From the NCBI GenBank assembly GCA_009733775.1, contig WOGZ01000070.1:1-64000 (forward strand): 64,000 nt of DNA, given 5' to 3'. Positions 11,996 to 24,460 of the stretch are shown here, one piece after another. A program made the position numbers and the translations under genes. The notes under the pieces are model-generated. The model was not told the DNA's origin. It worked only from the letters and a program-made list of their open reading frames with translations, and made no database searches. The stretch is from Alectoria sarmentosa (lineage: Eukaryota > Ascomycota > Lecanoromycetes > Lecanorales > Parmeliaceae). Positions within the stretch are counted from its first letter, which is position 1; each line of letters opens with the position of its first letter.

Positions 11996-12688
11996 GTAAC
12001 AACATGACATGATGCTTATGACTGTTACGAGTAGTGAAGCCCTGAAGACATCAGAGGCGGACTCGAAGCTCCTCACCAATCAAAGGTTGATAACCAGGCA
12101 GCAAATACTGTACGACTGGATTCAAACTGGTGTGGCTGGTAATTTTCATTTCTTTCATGCTTTACTCTAAATCATGATTATTGACTCGTCATAGATGTCA
12201 GATGGGTGGAGATTCTCCCGTCTTACTTGTCGATTGTTAGCCGATGATTCGCTGCTTTTTTTTTTCTTTTTTTCTTTTCTTTTTTTCTCTGCGACAACGG
12301 AATTACAACGGCTTTCGTCTTGAAACCTAAGGTACCTTACTCTACTCTGCCGAGAGTACCTTACTCGTCTTTGGAATTCCATCAAGCTCTTTGCGCCACC
12401 GCAACAACTCATCGGCTTTGCTTTTAGTTTGATACCTGCCAACACTGCAATCAATACTCTATTCCCTTTCTTAGATCTGGGCCAATTGAGAAAAGGATTA
12501 AGAAAAGCAAAAGCAAAAGCAAAGGAAAAAGGAAAAAGGGAAAAGGAAAAAGGAAAAAGTCGGCCGTGATCCGAGAGGATTTTTTGTATGTCGTATGCTA
12601 GTGCCACCATTCGACATTATCGACTTTCTTTAATTCTTAGGTACCAATCATAAGGTACTTTAGTCTTCCTCCGACCGAAGCCCACCTA

Positions 12689-12770
12689 CATCCAACATCC
12701 AACATCCAACATCCAACATCCAACCCTGTCCCTGTCCCTGTCCCCGTCCCCGTCCCCGTCCCTGTCCCCA
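12689..12770. repeat. CATCCAA and CCTGTC/CCCCGT tandem repeats in a promoter
   Basis: Five tandem CATCCAA heptamers are followed directly by about seven copies of a C(C/T)(C/T)GTC-type hexamer. They lie about 150-250 nt upstream of the LON/RING start, in a strongly C-rich strand, and look like promoter-linked slippage repeats. Confidence 0.85.
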
Positions 12771-12912
12771 TACACTCGACCGACCTTACTTACACTCCCT
12801 ATATTCCCCCCTCCCCACAGAGTTTCCGTATTGTCAGCCAGCCCCACCAAAGTCTGCCTCGGCCGACCTCCCTTCCCTTCCCTTCCCTCAGCGCCTTTTA
12901 CCGATCCGTTCT

Positions 12913-12939
12913 ATGGACGATACAGAACCGTATAGATGA
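12913..12939 (+). promoter_or_regulatory. uORF overlapping the LON/RING start codon
   Basis: An ATG at 12913 gives an 8-codon frame (MDDTEPYR) whose TGA stop at 12937-12939 overlaps the main ATG at 12936 as ATGA. This arrangement can allow termination-reinitiation, or can mean the true start is the next in-frame ATG at 13021. Confidence 0.5.
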
Positions 12940-14757
12940 GTATCATACAAAGACAAAGGCCCCCAAGTGCACCCATCCCCAATCCTACCCAGGATAGACC
13001 CACCCCCTCAACTACTGCTATGATTGCTTCAATGGATGGTGCTGTCAAGTCAACTACCTACCGCACTGTGGATCCACATCGTGACGCCCGTGCCATCGTC
13101 CGCCTCGTCCAATGTCCGCGATGTTCCCTCCCACTTCGAATGCCTCTCACACTGCCCTGCGGAAACTCACTATGTCGGACCTGCCTCCCAGAACTTCACA
13201 TCAGGACAGGAGTTACATACCCCATGACGGCCAATCGACAAGAAGGCTTCACGTGCCCATTCAAAGAATGCGCGAGGGATCATTCGCTGGGTGATTGCAG
13301 TCAAGATGTTACTCTGGCCAAGGTCATGGATCGAGTGAGCATCGAGGTCGCCCATTCCAGGCCTTTGACAAGTCAGACACCGACACTGTTGGACGAAAGG
13401 CCGCGTTGGAGGAACGTTGTTGATAGCTCAAAAGAACCTAGATATCCGGCATCTAGGATACTCAACGGGGGCCGCTTGCTCGCCACGTACACCATGGCTG
13501 AGCTCGGCGAACTCAAGTATGATTCCGAGGTTGCTTACCAGACCATGTCATCCACGGGAGACAATTATGAACATCTTGACATTACCATGCTAGCTCATCT
13601 CAAGGAAGCTACAAAGACCGAGCTGGATTGCCAAGTCTGCTACGCTCTGATGCTGGACCCTTTGACAACGACCTGTGGGCACACATTCTGCCGAGAATGT
13701 GTTGCTCGTGTGCTGGACCATTCTACAATGTGCCCGATATGCCGAAGGAATCTTCCAATGCCACCAGGTGTTCGAAACGTGCCCGGAAACAAGAGTCTAT
13801 CGAACCTTCTCAATGGCCTTTGCCCGGATCTAGTCACTGCAAGGGCTGAAGCTGCTGCACAAGAGGAAATTCCTATGCCTGGGGAAGAAACCGTTCCACT
13901 CTTCGTTTGCACGCTTGCCTACCCGTCAATGCCCACTTTCCTCCACATCTTCGAACCCCGGTATCGCCTCATGATGAGACGTGCTAGGGAAAGTGGGGAC
14001 AACAAATTTGGAATGCTGATGTACAACCGGAGGGCCGTCCCACAAGGTAGCTTGGGCTCGGTTCAATTCCTGCAGTATGGAACTCTGGTCCACATCAATA
14101 GCATGGAAGTGTTGCAAGACGGGCGAAGTTTGATTGAAACCCGAGGAATTTCCAGGTTCCGCGTGAAGGACTGGGACATGCTCGACGGTTACATCGTTGG
14201 TAAAATCGAGCGTCTCGACGATATTTCACTGGCAGAAGAAGAGCAGGTGGAAGCAACCGAGACCACCGGTCCCGCTCCAACTCAAAATGACCTGATAAGC
14301 CAGATCGATTGCATGTCGACACAGGAGCTGCTCAAAGTTGGCACTGACTTCATCACAAGGATGCGGGCTGCGTCTGCTCCTTGGCTTCACGAAGGTGTCC
14401 TTGCATCCTACGGTCCTCCACCAGATGACCCTGCCATTTTCCCTTACTGGTTCGCCAGCATCTTGCCAATTGGAGAGGAAGAGAAATACAAACTGATACC
14501 CACGACAAGCGTAAGGGAGAGGTTAAAGATCACAGCACGTTGGGTGCGGCGCATAGAAGCTCAAAGATGGTAAGAGAATGCCCATTTTTCACTTGCCTCC
14601 CACCCTTGTCGCTCGTGTTCGACCAGGGTTTGCTCACTCCTGACTAAGTCCGACATCAAGGGATGAAATTGAGTCATTGAACTCTGACGATGAAGGAGAC
14701 GTTTCTGCCTCGGAAGAAGATCCTGTTGCGCAGACGACTGACAACGTCCAAGAATAA
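12936..14757 (+). CDS. Two-RING plus LON-domain protein (LONRF-like E3 ligase candidate)
   Basis: Likely ubiquitin ligase with a substrate-binding LON N-terminal domain, as in the LONRF family. Exons 12936-14569 and 14661-14757 give 576 aa; the 91-nt intron has two usable in-frame acceptors (14648 or 14660). The first RING-like Cys cluster spans about residues 60-107 (QCPRC, CRTC, CPFKEC), and a canonical RING about 232-269 (CQVC, CGHTFCREC, CPIC). The LON substrate-binding domain runs from about 319 (VPLFVCTLAYPSMPTFLHIF) to about 530. There is no AAA+ or peptidase domain, so this is not a Lon protease. The C-terminal exon is acidic (EEDPVAQTTDNVQE). The start may be 12936 or 13021. Confidence 0.88.
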
Positions 14758-17047
14758 GGACTAACGCACATACCTTCGATTAGGGCCTCTACTTCATCGT
14801 GCACTGTCTTATGACTATTTGCAAGCGTTGCGTTGGCATTTATGGCATATCACTTCGCACCATCTCCGCAACAATAGTGGAAAAACAAATAGTCAACCTT
14901 ATGGGATCGTCGGTAGCATCTTGAAAGAGCATGGCGTTTGGGCACGGGCATAGATTGAGATAATATAGCGTGGGGATGGGTGAGAAACGCATGCCTTTTG
15001 CAACGAAAAAGGGCACACCGCGTATGTAACGAGCGAACGTGCCGGCCTATATACCAACACAATGAGGCAAAGCAAGAGTCTGGTGGCACAGAGACGACAC
15101 AGCATCTCGCACATGCAGAGATGCCCTTTTATACCAAACACAGGCTTAGCTGTGCCACGGAGAGAGGGAAGCAAAGTTGAATTGCTCTTGTTTGACAGCT
15201 ATCCAGGCTACCGAATCATCGTGATAGCTACAATAAACTAGTCTATGAGCGTTGTCAATTCATCTGGCAGCTCGCAGAGGTGATTGACCCGCCAAGTCCG
15301 ACAATACCGGCACGAGGAAGACGGCTCGTTTTCCACAAAAAAACTTGGGTGACTTAATGCTACACACGTATTGTTGCGGTTTTCTTCTTTTTTCTTTGGC
15401 TTGATAATATTCTTACGAATGGTGAAACCAATGTCAACTGAGACTCTACAGTACTCCCACAGCTGAGCATCTGCGGCCTACCCAAGGTTTGACAGTGATG
15501 AAGGTACTTCCTTACTCTGGCTAGTCCAGTCGCTCCGCGAAAGCCTCATTGCCTTGCAAAGTCGCAATCCGCCCATTTCCTCGCCCTTTGCCCCGAACTC
15601 GGCAACAGAATAAACATACCATTTCGCCCTCCTCGACGATCCGTATGCCCATGAACAAACCGTCCACTGTTCCCTTCTTCTCACGAACAGCCAAATCCAC
15701 CACGAAACCCGCGCGATACCGCTTTTTCCCCATCGATCTCACAGACACACTTGGTATCGGCCGCCATAGCACACAATGGAGGCTGGTGCCCAAGATTCAT
15801 GCCAACTTCAGCTTGATGGTCCCTCAATTTTGACATCTTTTTTCAAAGTACTAGGCCTGCTGCCACAATTGTGTCAATTTTGAGTTGGTGCTCCCTCGAT
15901 TAGTGACTTTTCTTGTCAGTAACCCTTTGGCCAACGCCAGATGACTTGAGAAGAATAAGTTTCGACGAAACTTTTGGCAATAAGAATGCTTTCCAGACAC
16001 GGATTTACATTTGCATATTTACGACTTTTGCTGTCAGTGTGCTGAACCTTTTATTGCCTAGGAAAGGAATGCCAACATCGCCGGGCCATGAGATACCGAG
16101 TTTTCAAGGGATCGGATTTGTAGTCTCAGTCCTTTCGCATTATATGGGCCCGACAGCACGTTTTGGCGCCTTGAGTTTTGCGGGTCGTGCGAGTGACGCT
16201 CCCCGAGAGACCGCCGTGATGGATGGCCACCATAAGCGCTAAGATGCCAACAGCTGCTGTGACAGCGAAGTTCGGAGGGTCCGGTTCCAAGTGAAGGTGC
16301 TGGGGATTTTTGATTAGCTTTGTCCGACCTGGTGAGAGGACGGAGAATGGAGCGTACTGCTATGCGTCGACGAGAGCTTGCAGGAGACATTCGGTCGTGT
16401 CTGGACCTGGGCGATGTTTCGACATGCTGGACTTGCACTTGCCCTGGAGATTCCCTCGACGGACAAACCCTCGGCTTGAGATCAATCACCATAAACACAA
16501 GGCCGCCTTCTTGTGAAAGTTCACGGAATTATGCTTGACATCTTTCCACTGCATGAGGCTATCCATCAATCATGTCCTGAGCGGGTGCAACATCATTGGC
16601 CGACGCGAACAGAAATCCCGAAAGAAAAAGAGAATATGATGATGTTTCACTCAGGTGTCCTCAATCGTGACGCAAGGATAAAGCAATTGGCAGTACGGAT
16701 AGGTCAAGCTGCTCGAAGAGACATCGTATTCTAGTTTCAAGGAAAAAGAATGGATGGACTCGTGTGTTTCTACTGTAAACATTGAAAATTCCCATGGGCA
16801 CTTACTTTTGCTGCCTTCTGTACCCCGGACCTTAGGAAACGTTCACTTGACCACATTGTACATGCGGGTCTTTTATGCAATCATGAAGCGCTCTTTCCTT
16901 GCACTCTTGAGAATTTGGTATATATTTAGTAGCCAAGAATGCAACCCGCCACTACGATGCTTCGTACCTTTCTGCCCGTTCCTCATTCCGTGCCCCATTG
17001 GATTTCCACGCCCTCACCTTATCCTTCGTGTCCCAATCCTTGTTCTC
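14758..17047. other. 2.3-kb stretch without a recognised gene
   Basis: Short frames exist on both strands (for example 15521-15793 minus and 15913-16242 plus) but none shows a family motif, conserved domain or convincing splice structure. The left part should contain the LON/RING 3' UTR and the right end the 3' flank of the PPR gene on the opposite strand. A CAAAGTACTAGG motif lies near 15845. A lineage-specific small gene or a non-coding RNA cannot be excluded. Confidence 0.4.
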
Positions 17048-19285
17048 TCACTTCTCCACCCTCTCCCTCATCCTCCATTCCCTCTTCCATCCGCCTTTCC
17101 CAGGTCCAGCATGACTGACCTCCTCTGCCGGCCTCCGAGCCACAACCTCATCACTATCACCTTCAAAATCGTCATTGTCACCATCCTTCTCCGCCTTGTG
17201 GTCATCACTCTTCCTTCCATTCCTGCTTTTCTTGGAAGGTGTGACCCTTCCGTCTGTGCCCTCCCCATCCCCCTTTGTAACTTCGACAATTTTCCCCTCT
17301 GCTACAAGCCGAATGTGCGTCTTTGTAACATATGCCGCTAGCGTATGCCTCTGCTCTCTGCACCTCTTCTTCTCTTCACTAGCAATCTCCTCATTACCAA
17401 GGTCGAGCACCACATCAAACGCACCAATGAGGCCCCTCACCAGCTCTAAGATGTCCTCTTCGTTCTGCTTCCGAGCCCCAGCGGGATCATAAGCTAGTAG
17501 ACTACGTAGATTCCTCACTCCAAGCTCGGTGCCGCGAATCACGCCCATGATGACTCGCCAATCCCGAGGCTTCTGGCTGAGCGCAACTCGAAGGTACATG
17601 CTCAGAGCCTTAGCGTCGGGATATGGTAGGGTATCCGTCATCATTTTGACCAGCTTTCCCGCATGGAGAATTGAATTCCTGTTGTTACTATCCCTGACGC
17701 AACAACTCAGAGCGATTCTGAATGTCTTCGTCTGGACCGCACCTGCCTTGCCTGTCAACTCGCCAGATCTCATCTCGTCAACGAGCTCTACAGCGAGCTT
17801 TGCAGATCGCTGGAGACGGAGTAGACGCAGATACATGTGATAGTTGTCGCTATCGGGAACGATCTTGTGGTAGCCATCGGGGGAAGTGAGGAGGCCCCAG
17901 TAGTTTTGCGCGGCACGGGCGTAGTTAAGGCGAATACAGGCGTCTAGTACGAGGGACAGGGTGTTGTGACCGGGACGAACGGCTGATTGAGTTGGCCCAG
18001 CGACGGTGGAAAGAGGAGCGAATGGATCGCTGGGCGGTTCGGGGCAGTCATCTTCTTTTTCTGATGGTGAGAGCAAAGTCTCAAAATCAACGTTCGCTGG
18101 TGAACGGCGCGGGAGCTCCGGATCGTTTTCAAGTTCAGCAGCTTCTTCAGCTCTTCCGAGAGCTGGATCGGCTGATCTGGCTACTTGTCGTGGTATACCC
18201 ATTGTCTGCTCGAGCAGCGAAAGGACATCGTCATGGTCTTGAGCGTCACTCCCCAGCAACAACAACCTTCCCATGGCGCAAACGAACTCCTCATCCAGGT
18301 GTAGATCTCCGCTCATCCAGCGTTGTCTGACCTCCACCCAGAGCCTCCGTCCTTGCTGAATTGCTAGCGCTGTTGTTTCGTTTCTTTTCTTGTCCTTCCC
18401 TCTGGAAGTTGCTCTTCGCGCATCAGTCTCTCCAATTGCCCTACTCCGTATAGCGTTCAATATGGTTGTGAAAGTGAGGTTATTTGGTGCACCACGGCCA
18501 CGAGTAGGCAACTCGGCCGCGATGGCTATGAGGGCATCAACATCATGTGCCAAAGCACAGACTTTCAGGATCGCGTTGGTATGGATGATCGACGGTCTGA
18601 CAGGGCTGTTCTCAGCGAACATGGACTGGTATATGGAGAGAGCACGGGGAGTAGACTGCGAAAATTGAGGGAACCAGGAGAAGCCGCGGAAGAGTATGGT
18701 AAATGTGTACGCATCTGGCAGCTGCGCACGCTTCTTCATCTTTGGCAATAGTCAGCCTTCACTGTGCGTGCAACGATGGACGGGGCATGAGCTTACCTCA
18801 TTATATAGCTTGACAGCGTCGGTAACTTTGGCTTTGCTCATCTTATAGTCAATGAGATGATTCCAGCTGACGGTACATTCCATATGTTTGCTGGCCAGCC
18901 TGACAATCTCCAGTGCTTTCCGGAAATCATCTTCCCGCAGTAATTTGACAGTGTGGTCTGCCAGCTTCACGGGATCCTTCAGCCAGCGTACTTCGAGTTC
19001 AAGGTTGGACATTTTATACTGTTTAAGCTTCGAGGGAGGATTGGCAAGTGGATCAACATTATGGGTTCGAAATAGAGGAGTCAGTACTGGTCCGCGGTCT
19101 GGCACATGTCGAGCCAAAGAAGCCTCTGTAGCATAGCCTCGTCGAAGGCATGTCGAATGTTGAAATGCTTGCCTGGTCAGGAGACGAAGAGGAGGAGGGG
19201 ATGAGGTCAGAATGGGTTGGGTATTGCAGAGGTGGGAGAAGAGAGTTCGTATACAGGTTCGTATACAGGCGCTGCAGTGGAGCAT
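17048..19285 (-). CDS. Mitochondrial pentatricopeptide-repeat protein
   Basis: Exons 19285-18797 and 18739-17048 give 726 aa; the 57-nt intron (GTAAGC...CTGACT...AAAG) joins KLYNE to MKKRAQLPDAYTF in phase 0, exactly inside a PPR motif. The N-terminus (MLHCSACIRTCIRTLF..., Arg-rich, no acidic residues for ~55 aa, then RRGYATEASLA) is a typical mitochondrial presequence. PPR-type helices occur around VSWNHLIDYKMSKAKVTDAV, the exon junction, IIHTNAILKVCALAHDVDAL and DNYHMYLRLLRLQRSAKLAV. The C-terminus is charged and low-complexity. PPR proteins bind organellar RNA for processing, stability or translation; the RNA target cannot be read from sequence. The start lies only ~160 bp from the RIP-degraded block, so its promoter is short or includes AT-rich DNA. 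Confidence 0.85.
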
Positions 19286-20386
19286 TTGAGGAGGAGGTCA
19301 GGAGGAAGTCGTCTCGGGGGGAGCTATTGACAGATGAGGCAACGTCAATTGTCCAAGCAAACGAAGGCAAAATTCCCACTACCGTATGGTACAGTACGTG
19401 GGTATTTTACCTTGGGTTACCTCGCTTTCAGCCTGCCTGGGAAAATTTCGTATAATCTTATAATCGATAAATTGTATAAAGACATTTGAATTGAGATCAC
19501 GATGAAGTGATATATAAATAAATGAAATTCTTATTCAGATATTTGTGTTATAAATGTTATTCATTTTAGATTTTGTTTCAATTTTAAGTTTATTTTTTTA
19601 AAATCTTTCAAAAATTAATAAAAGATGTTTATATCAAATAAAGTCGCTTTAAAGTCTTTATAATTGCGAAATTAATTTATTTCAATAATATATAAAAAGA
19701 TATTTTTATTCGTTGAAAGAAGTTTTCGTTTAATTCGAAATAAATATTGAAAATAAATATATAAACTTTAAAAACACAATCGCATCGTTAAATTTATTAA
19801 AATATAATTAATTAAAAGTTATTTATTCGATATTATAATAATTAATACGAAATTATTTTTATATACTCGAAATTATAATAAAATATATCTCGAAATTAAA
19901 ATATTAAAATAAAACGAAATGAATTTTTTAAAACAATTATTTTTCAATTTCGAAAACTTATTAAAATATTTAATTTTATTTTATAGCGTATTTATATAAA
20001 TATATTATATATAAAAATTATAATAATAATTTAATCTCTTTTTAAATGAATATATTTATTTTATAAAATAAGTTAATTTATTTTAAATAATTTCAAAAAA
20101 TATTATTATAAATAAACGTTTAATTTTTCAATATATAAATATTAAATTTATTTAAAATATTATTTTCTATTTTATAAAACGATGTTATAATATTATAAAA
20201 TTTAAAATTTTATATTTAAAATTTACTTTATCTTTTAAAACTTTATAATTAATAATAATTTTAATCGAAAAAAGTAATAACGATAATAACGATTATAATG
20301 ATAAAAATATTATAATATAAATTTCGATAACAACGTCGATTTTACAATGTTATATTATATTAAAAAATTAAAAAATAATGTAATTT
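19286..20386. other. PPR promoter then AT-rich RIP-degraded DNA
   Basis: Composition changes sharply near 19450. To the left is a short gene-like promoter with a GGTACAGTACGTGGG segment near 19387-19401. To the right is very AT-rich DNA without frames or recognisable coding traces. Since the chromovirus and the non-coding LTR element sit inside the block with intact target duplications, this stretch, together with 27125-27630 and 29622-30205, is probably what is left of older, fully decayed repeats. Confidence 0.5.
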
Positions 20387-20391
20387 ACTTT

Positions 20392-20590
20392 TATTATGGT
20401 TTGCTTTTCGATACTGCGACTTATTATGAATTAAGACTAATTTTATAACTCAATTTTATATTAACGTATCAAATCATGATCTGATTTTTTATTTTTGCAT
20501 ATATGCATTTATACTTAAAACTTCATAATTAAAATTTCATTTAAATCACGTATAAATTATTATTTCAATTTAAACGTGCAATTTTTAACA
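20392..20590 (+). repeat. 5' LTR of the chromovirus
   Basis: 199 bp, ending GTGCAATTTTTAACA. It aligns without gaps to 26921-27119. Wherever I aligned the two copies by eye, the mismatches were C/T or G/A transitions, including the terminal TA here against TG in the other copy, so RIP hit both copies independently. Confidence 0.9.
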
Positions 20591-22730
20591 TAATTTTAAT
20601 TATTTTTTTAAATGATAATAACTTGCAAATTAATCATCGAGTTAAAATAAATAAATACGCGCATAAGCTTTATTATGCGTGCGCACTGCGTAAATACGAT
20701 AATATTGTTATCATAATATCGACGCGTTCGACGTTAACGAAAATGAAAACGAAAAAAGAATAAACCGAGTGAAACTTACTCATTTATACGAAATCAAATA
20801 AAACTCACTCGCTATACACAGAAAAGAAATCTCATTAAGATTAAAACTTTAATAATAAATAATAATAAAAGATACTTTATTAAAGAAGTTAACGAGAAAT
20901 AAAATTAAAATCTCTGATTCTTCGCTTTTTATATTTCAAAGATTTATAAAAAATGCATTAAATTTCTCTCAAAATTAAATTATTCAATCAAATTTTATAC
21001 AAAAAACATTTTTATCACGATTCGAAAAACTAAAAGATTCGAATCGTGAGAAACATTCATTCAAAAAAAAAAAAATCTCGCGACAAGTCGCGACGATACA
21101 CAATTAAATCAAACGAATTCGAAAAAAAATTCGTATTATTTAAAAACATTAATGTCGAGAATAAAGATAAAGAAAGTTTATTTTAAAAAGTGCAAATCAA
21201 TAAACGCTTTTTAAAGAGCGTTTTTCAATATTCAAAAGAGTGATATAATGCGATTCGAACGATAATTATTAATATCATTGTTTATCACGAATAAATTTCG
21301 AATCTTATTTAAAATATTTACTTTGATAAGCAACATCTTATATTTATAACGTAATAATTAAAAAAATTCATTATTATATTAAAAGAATAATAAAAAAAAG
21401 TTAAGAGATTACGATATTTGCGAAAGAAATATCGCGATTTGATTAATAATCGAATTGAAAAAATATTCGATTTCAAAAAAGAATTGAGCGCAAAAATCAA
21501 GACCATTATCGAGAAAGATTTTAAAGAAATAAAATATATAAATTCTAACGACGATCGACGTTTTAAACTTATTAAACGTGTTATAACATCGATGAGCATA
21601 ACGATATTCAAAACAACATATAAAAACTCTTATCGCAACATTTTTGTTATAATAAATTTCATTCTCGATAAATCAAAAAACAAATAATTTAACGTTAAAG
21701 AGTTTCACGATACGAAAAAAAGCAAATTTTATGAAATTTGATATATAAAATTGAATTTCAAGTTTTATAATAATTAAGAATTATATTTAAATAAATAAAG
21801 TAAAATTAATTATATTCGCAATTATTATAAAAACGTCGTTTATGATATAATTAAAATTAGATTTATTAATATTACGATCTCAAATTATTATCTTAATGCT
21901 AATAAAATGATATACGATTTTAATTCGTTATTCGCGAAAGTTGATCGAGAATAAAAGACGAAAGCAAAATTTCAAAATTTCAAATTTATAATAAATATTA
22001 AAGATTTTAAAGAGTTTTTTTTTGTTTTTTACGTTCGCTTTATTATTAAAATTGCTTTCTTAAATCTTATTAATTCGTCGAAACGAAGTTATTTAAAGAG
22101 ATTGATCTTTTAACGATTGAGAAATAAGATCATAAATAATATTATTTTTATCGATTTTTCTATCCTCGTAATTCGATTACGTTAATTTAATATAAAATTT
22201 CAAATTAATAATGAAACACGTGAGATTGTTTTTAAAAAAGTAATATTAAAAGAAACATTTATGATAATATTAATAAATCGAAAAAGATTCTCGATAACGT
22301 TGAATTCACGTTCTCGAATTAAAAAAAATTAATTTATTAAATTCATAAAATTCGAAAGTTAATATCGAATATTAAAACATTAAATATAAGCGTTAAAGAA
22401 GTAAAAACGATGTTATAAATGTTTAAAATTTAAATATAAACATTATAATAATAACGCCTTCGATGCGTATAAGCTCGTTAAATAATCGACGAAAAAAAAT
22501 GTTATTATTAAATTAATAATTTTTGAATTTGAGATCTTAAAAGTAAATATAAATTCTTTTATCGAATTAAATTCGAAAAATTAAATTTTTTTGATAAAGT
22601 CGCTTTTAGAAAGATTGAAAATTAAATACGTAAAAGAATAAAGTAATTATAAACGACGAATTCGAAAAATCTCGTTATCGTTATTCTCTTTTTTTGCGAT
22701 TTTATCGAAAAATTGAAATAAAAAAGATAA

Positions 22731-22970
22731 TTGAATTTTTATAAATATGTATATACTCAAAAAGGATCGATTAATGCAAATTGTTTAACGAATATAAAAG
22801 TCTTAACAGAGAGCTTCATAAACATAAATTATGTTAAAAAACATAAATTATCAACGATATCGTTAATCAAATCATATAGATTAAGATTGATCGACGATAA
22901 ATTGATATCGAACATTATATATATAATACGATTTCAATTTACGCTAAAAGATTATATTGAGAAATTATGA
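22731..22970 (+). pseudogene. Aspartic protease region of the chromovirus
   Basis: An 80-codon frame remains open by chance. INYVKKHKLSTISL and RLRLIDDKLISNI match the segment after the catalytic DSGA motif in fungal Gypsy proteases, where a helix with FVKKHKLP is followed by LRLADGK. The catalytic motif upstream is lost among stops. Confidence 0.7.
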
Positions 22971-23582
22971 TTTTTGATTATCTTATTGAGTAAATATGAT
23001 GTTATTTTAAAAATATTATGAATGAAATTGTATAATTTTTAGATATTCTTTATAAAGAGATCTCTCATTTTTAATTTAAATTATTACACGATTAATTGTT
23101 TGTTACATTATCAATTTTTCACGATTTATAATAAATTTTTGAAATCAAAAGAGAAGAGATATATAAAAGAGATTAACATTATTAAAATCTTTATATATGC
23201 TTTTATTCGCATAATAAAAAAAAACAATCAAACATATATCATATAATTAAAAGATTTTAAAAGATTAATATACGAATTAAAAAATGAAGATCGTTTTTTA
23301 GAATTTACGATAAACGTCGCAATTATCACATCGAAAAATTACGAAAAGTTTTTTCAAAAGTTGCGAAAAGATTTAATTATATTGAAGAAATTGAAAATTA
23401 AGATGTTTAAAGCGTATTATAAATAAATTAACGTTTGAAATTTAATAAAAGTTAATAAACTCTCATTTTATAGAAAAATGAATTATTTTATCGAATTATA
23501 ATTAAAAACAATATTATTTATTAAACGTGTTTATAAGATATTAAAAGAATAAATCACAATTGTTAAAAAATATATCGAGAAA

Positions 23583-24120
23583 ATGTTAAAGAAGAATTAT
23601 ATTCGAGCAAGTATTTTTTCATATGCAATTTTCGTATTAATCGTAAAAAAATTCGACGATGATTTGCGCATTTACGTGAATTATCGTGCGTTCAACGCTT
23701 TAATCATTCGAAATCGAAATGCATTTTCATTAATAAGAAATATCTTAACAAAATTATGTATAATTAAATAATATATTAAATTCGATATAATTATCGCATT
23801 CAACGAAATTAAAATTAAAAAAAAATAACGTTTTTGATAAGATATAATTTATTCGAATATGTAATAATGTCTTTCAGATTGTGTAATGCGTTAAACACTT
23901 TTTAAACTTTTATTAATGATGTTTTACGCGAATATCTCGATATATTCTACTTTACGTATTTAAACGATATTTTAATTTATAATAATATTAAAAAAAAACA
24001 CATTGATCATGTGAAAAAGGTTTTTGAGAAGTTATAATAAACTAGCTTGTATTTGAACATTAATAAATGTGATTTTTATACGAAATAAATAAAGTATCTC
24101 GAATTAATCATAATCATCGA
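23583..24120 (+). pseudogene. Reverse transcriptase region of the chromovirus
   Basis: The fragment at 23583-23771 contains FVLIVKKFDDDLRIYVNYRA, the degraded form of the conserved VKKKDGSLRxCVDYR block. Near 23905-24010 FINDVLREYLD and TYLNDILIYNN follow; the catalytic YLDD reads YLND here, a G-to-A change. Several TAA codons interrupt the frame at positions expected to be Gln. Confidence 0.9.
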
Positions 24121-24334
24121 AGATTTTAAAATAAATTTATAAAAAATTGAGATGATACGAAATTAAAAAACGCTTAAATGCGTTAAAAATGTATAAGTCT
24201 TTTTGAGATTCGCGAACTTTTATAAAAGGTTTATGCACGAATATTTTAGAATCGCTGCGTTATTATCTAATTTTATACGTATCGAACAAAAATCCTTTAT
24301 ATTTTTTTGAGCATTGAATAATTTAAAACAAAAA

Positions 24335-24460
24335 GCATTTAAAGAGTTAAAAGAGGCTTTTATGAGTGCGTTTATTTTTATTCATTTCGATTTTAATAAA
24401 GAAACGTGAATCGAGATCGATGTTTTCGATTATATAATAATTGCCGTGCTTTTTTAAATG
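24335..24460 (+). pseudogene. RNase H start region of the chromovirus
   Basis: ELKEAFMSAFIFIHFDFNKE, then a TGA, then IEIDVFDYIIIAVL matches the Gypsy junction with the catalytic Asp of RNase H, where the stop replaces a Trp. This is a clean example of RIP damage (TGG to TGA). Confidence 0.8.

Larger units (their letters stand above)
11498..12912. promoter_or_regulatory. Intergenic region with simple repeats and the LON/RING gene promoter
   Basis: No gene is recognisable. The first part is probably the RICTOR 3' UTR. Visible structure: five GAAAT units (11971-11995); a T/C tract near 12246-12290; CCTAAGGTACCTTAC (12326-12340) and AGTACCTTACT (12356-12366); TTAGGTACC and AAGGTACTT near 12637-12660; CATCCAA repeats (12689-12724); and CCTGTC/CCCCGT repeats (12725-12770). 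The pyrimidine-rich end is typical of fungal core promoters. Confidence 0.5.

Noticed and set aside
12167..12610. Minus-strand 147-codon Lys/Phe-rich frame upstream of the LON/RING gene
   Set aside because: It is generated by polypyrimidine tracts in a promoter region.
19058..19075. tRNA B-box-like GGTTCGAAAT
   Set aside because: It lies in the PPR coding exon, and no matching A box or cloverleaf is present.
21418..21687. 89-codon open frame in the AT block as a gene
   Set aside because: It lies inside the chromovirus between 5' LTR and protease, is extremely Lys/Ile/Asn-rich, and is best seen as a chance-open piece of degraded gag.
22385..22460. Gag zinc knuckle (CYKCLKF) in the chromovirus
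   Set aside because: The first two Cys fit CX2C, but the expected His and last Cys are not at the right spacing, so I did not list it.
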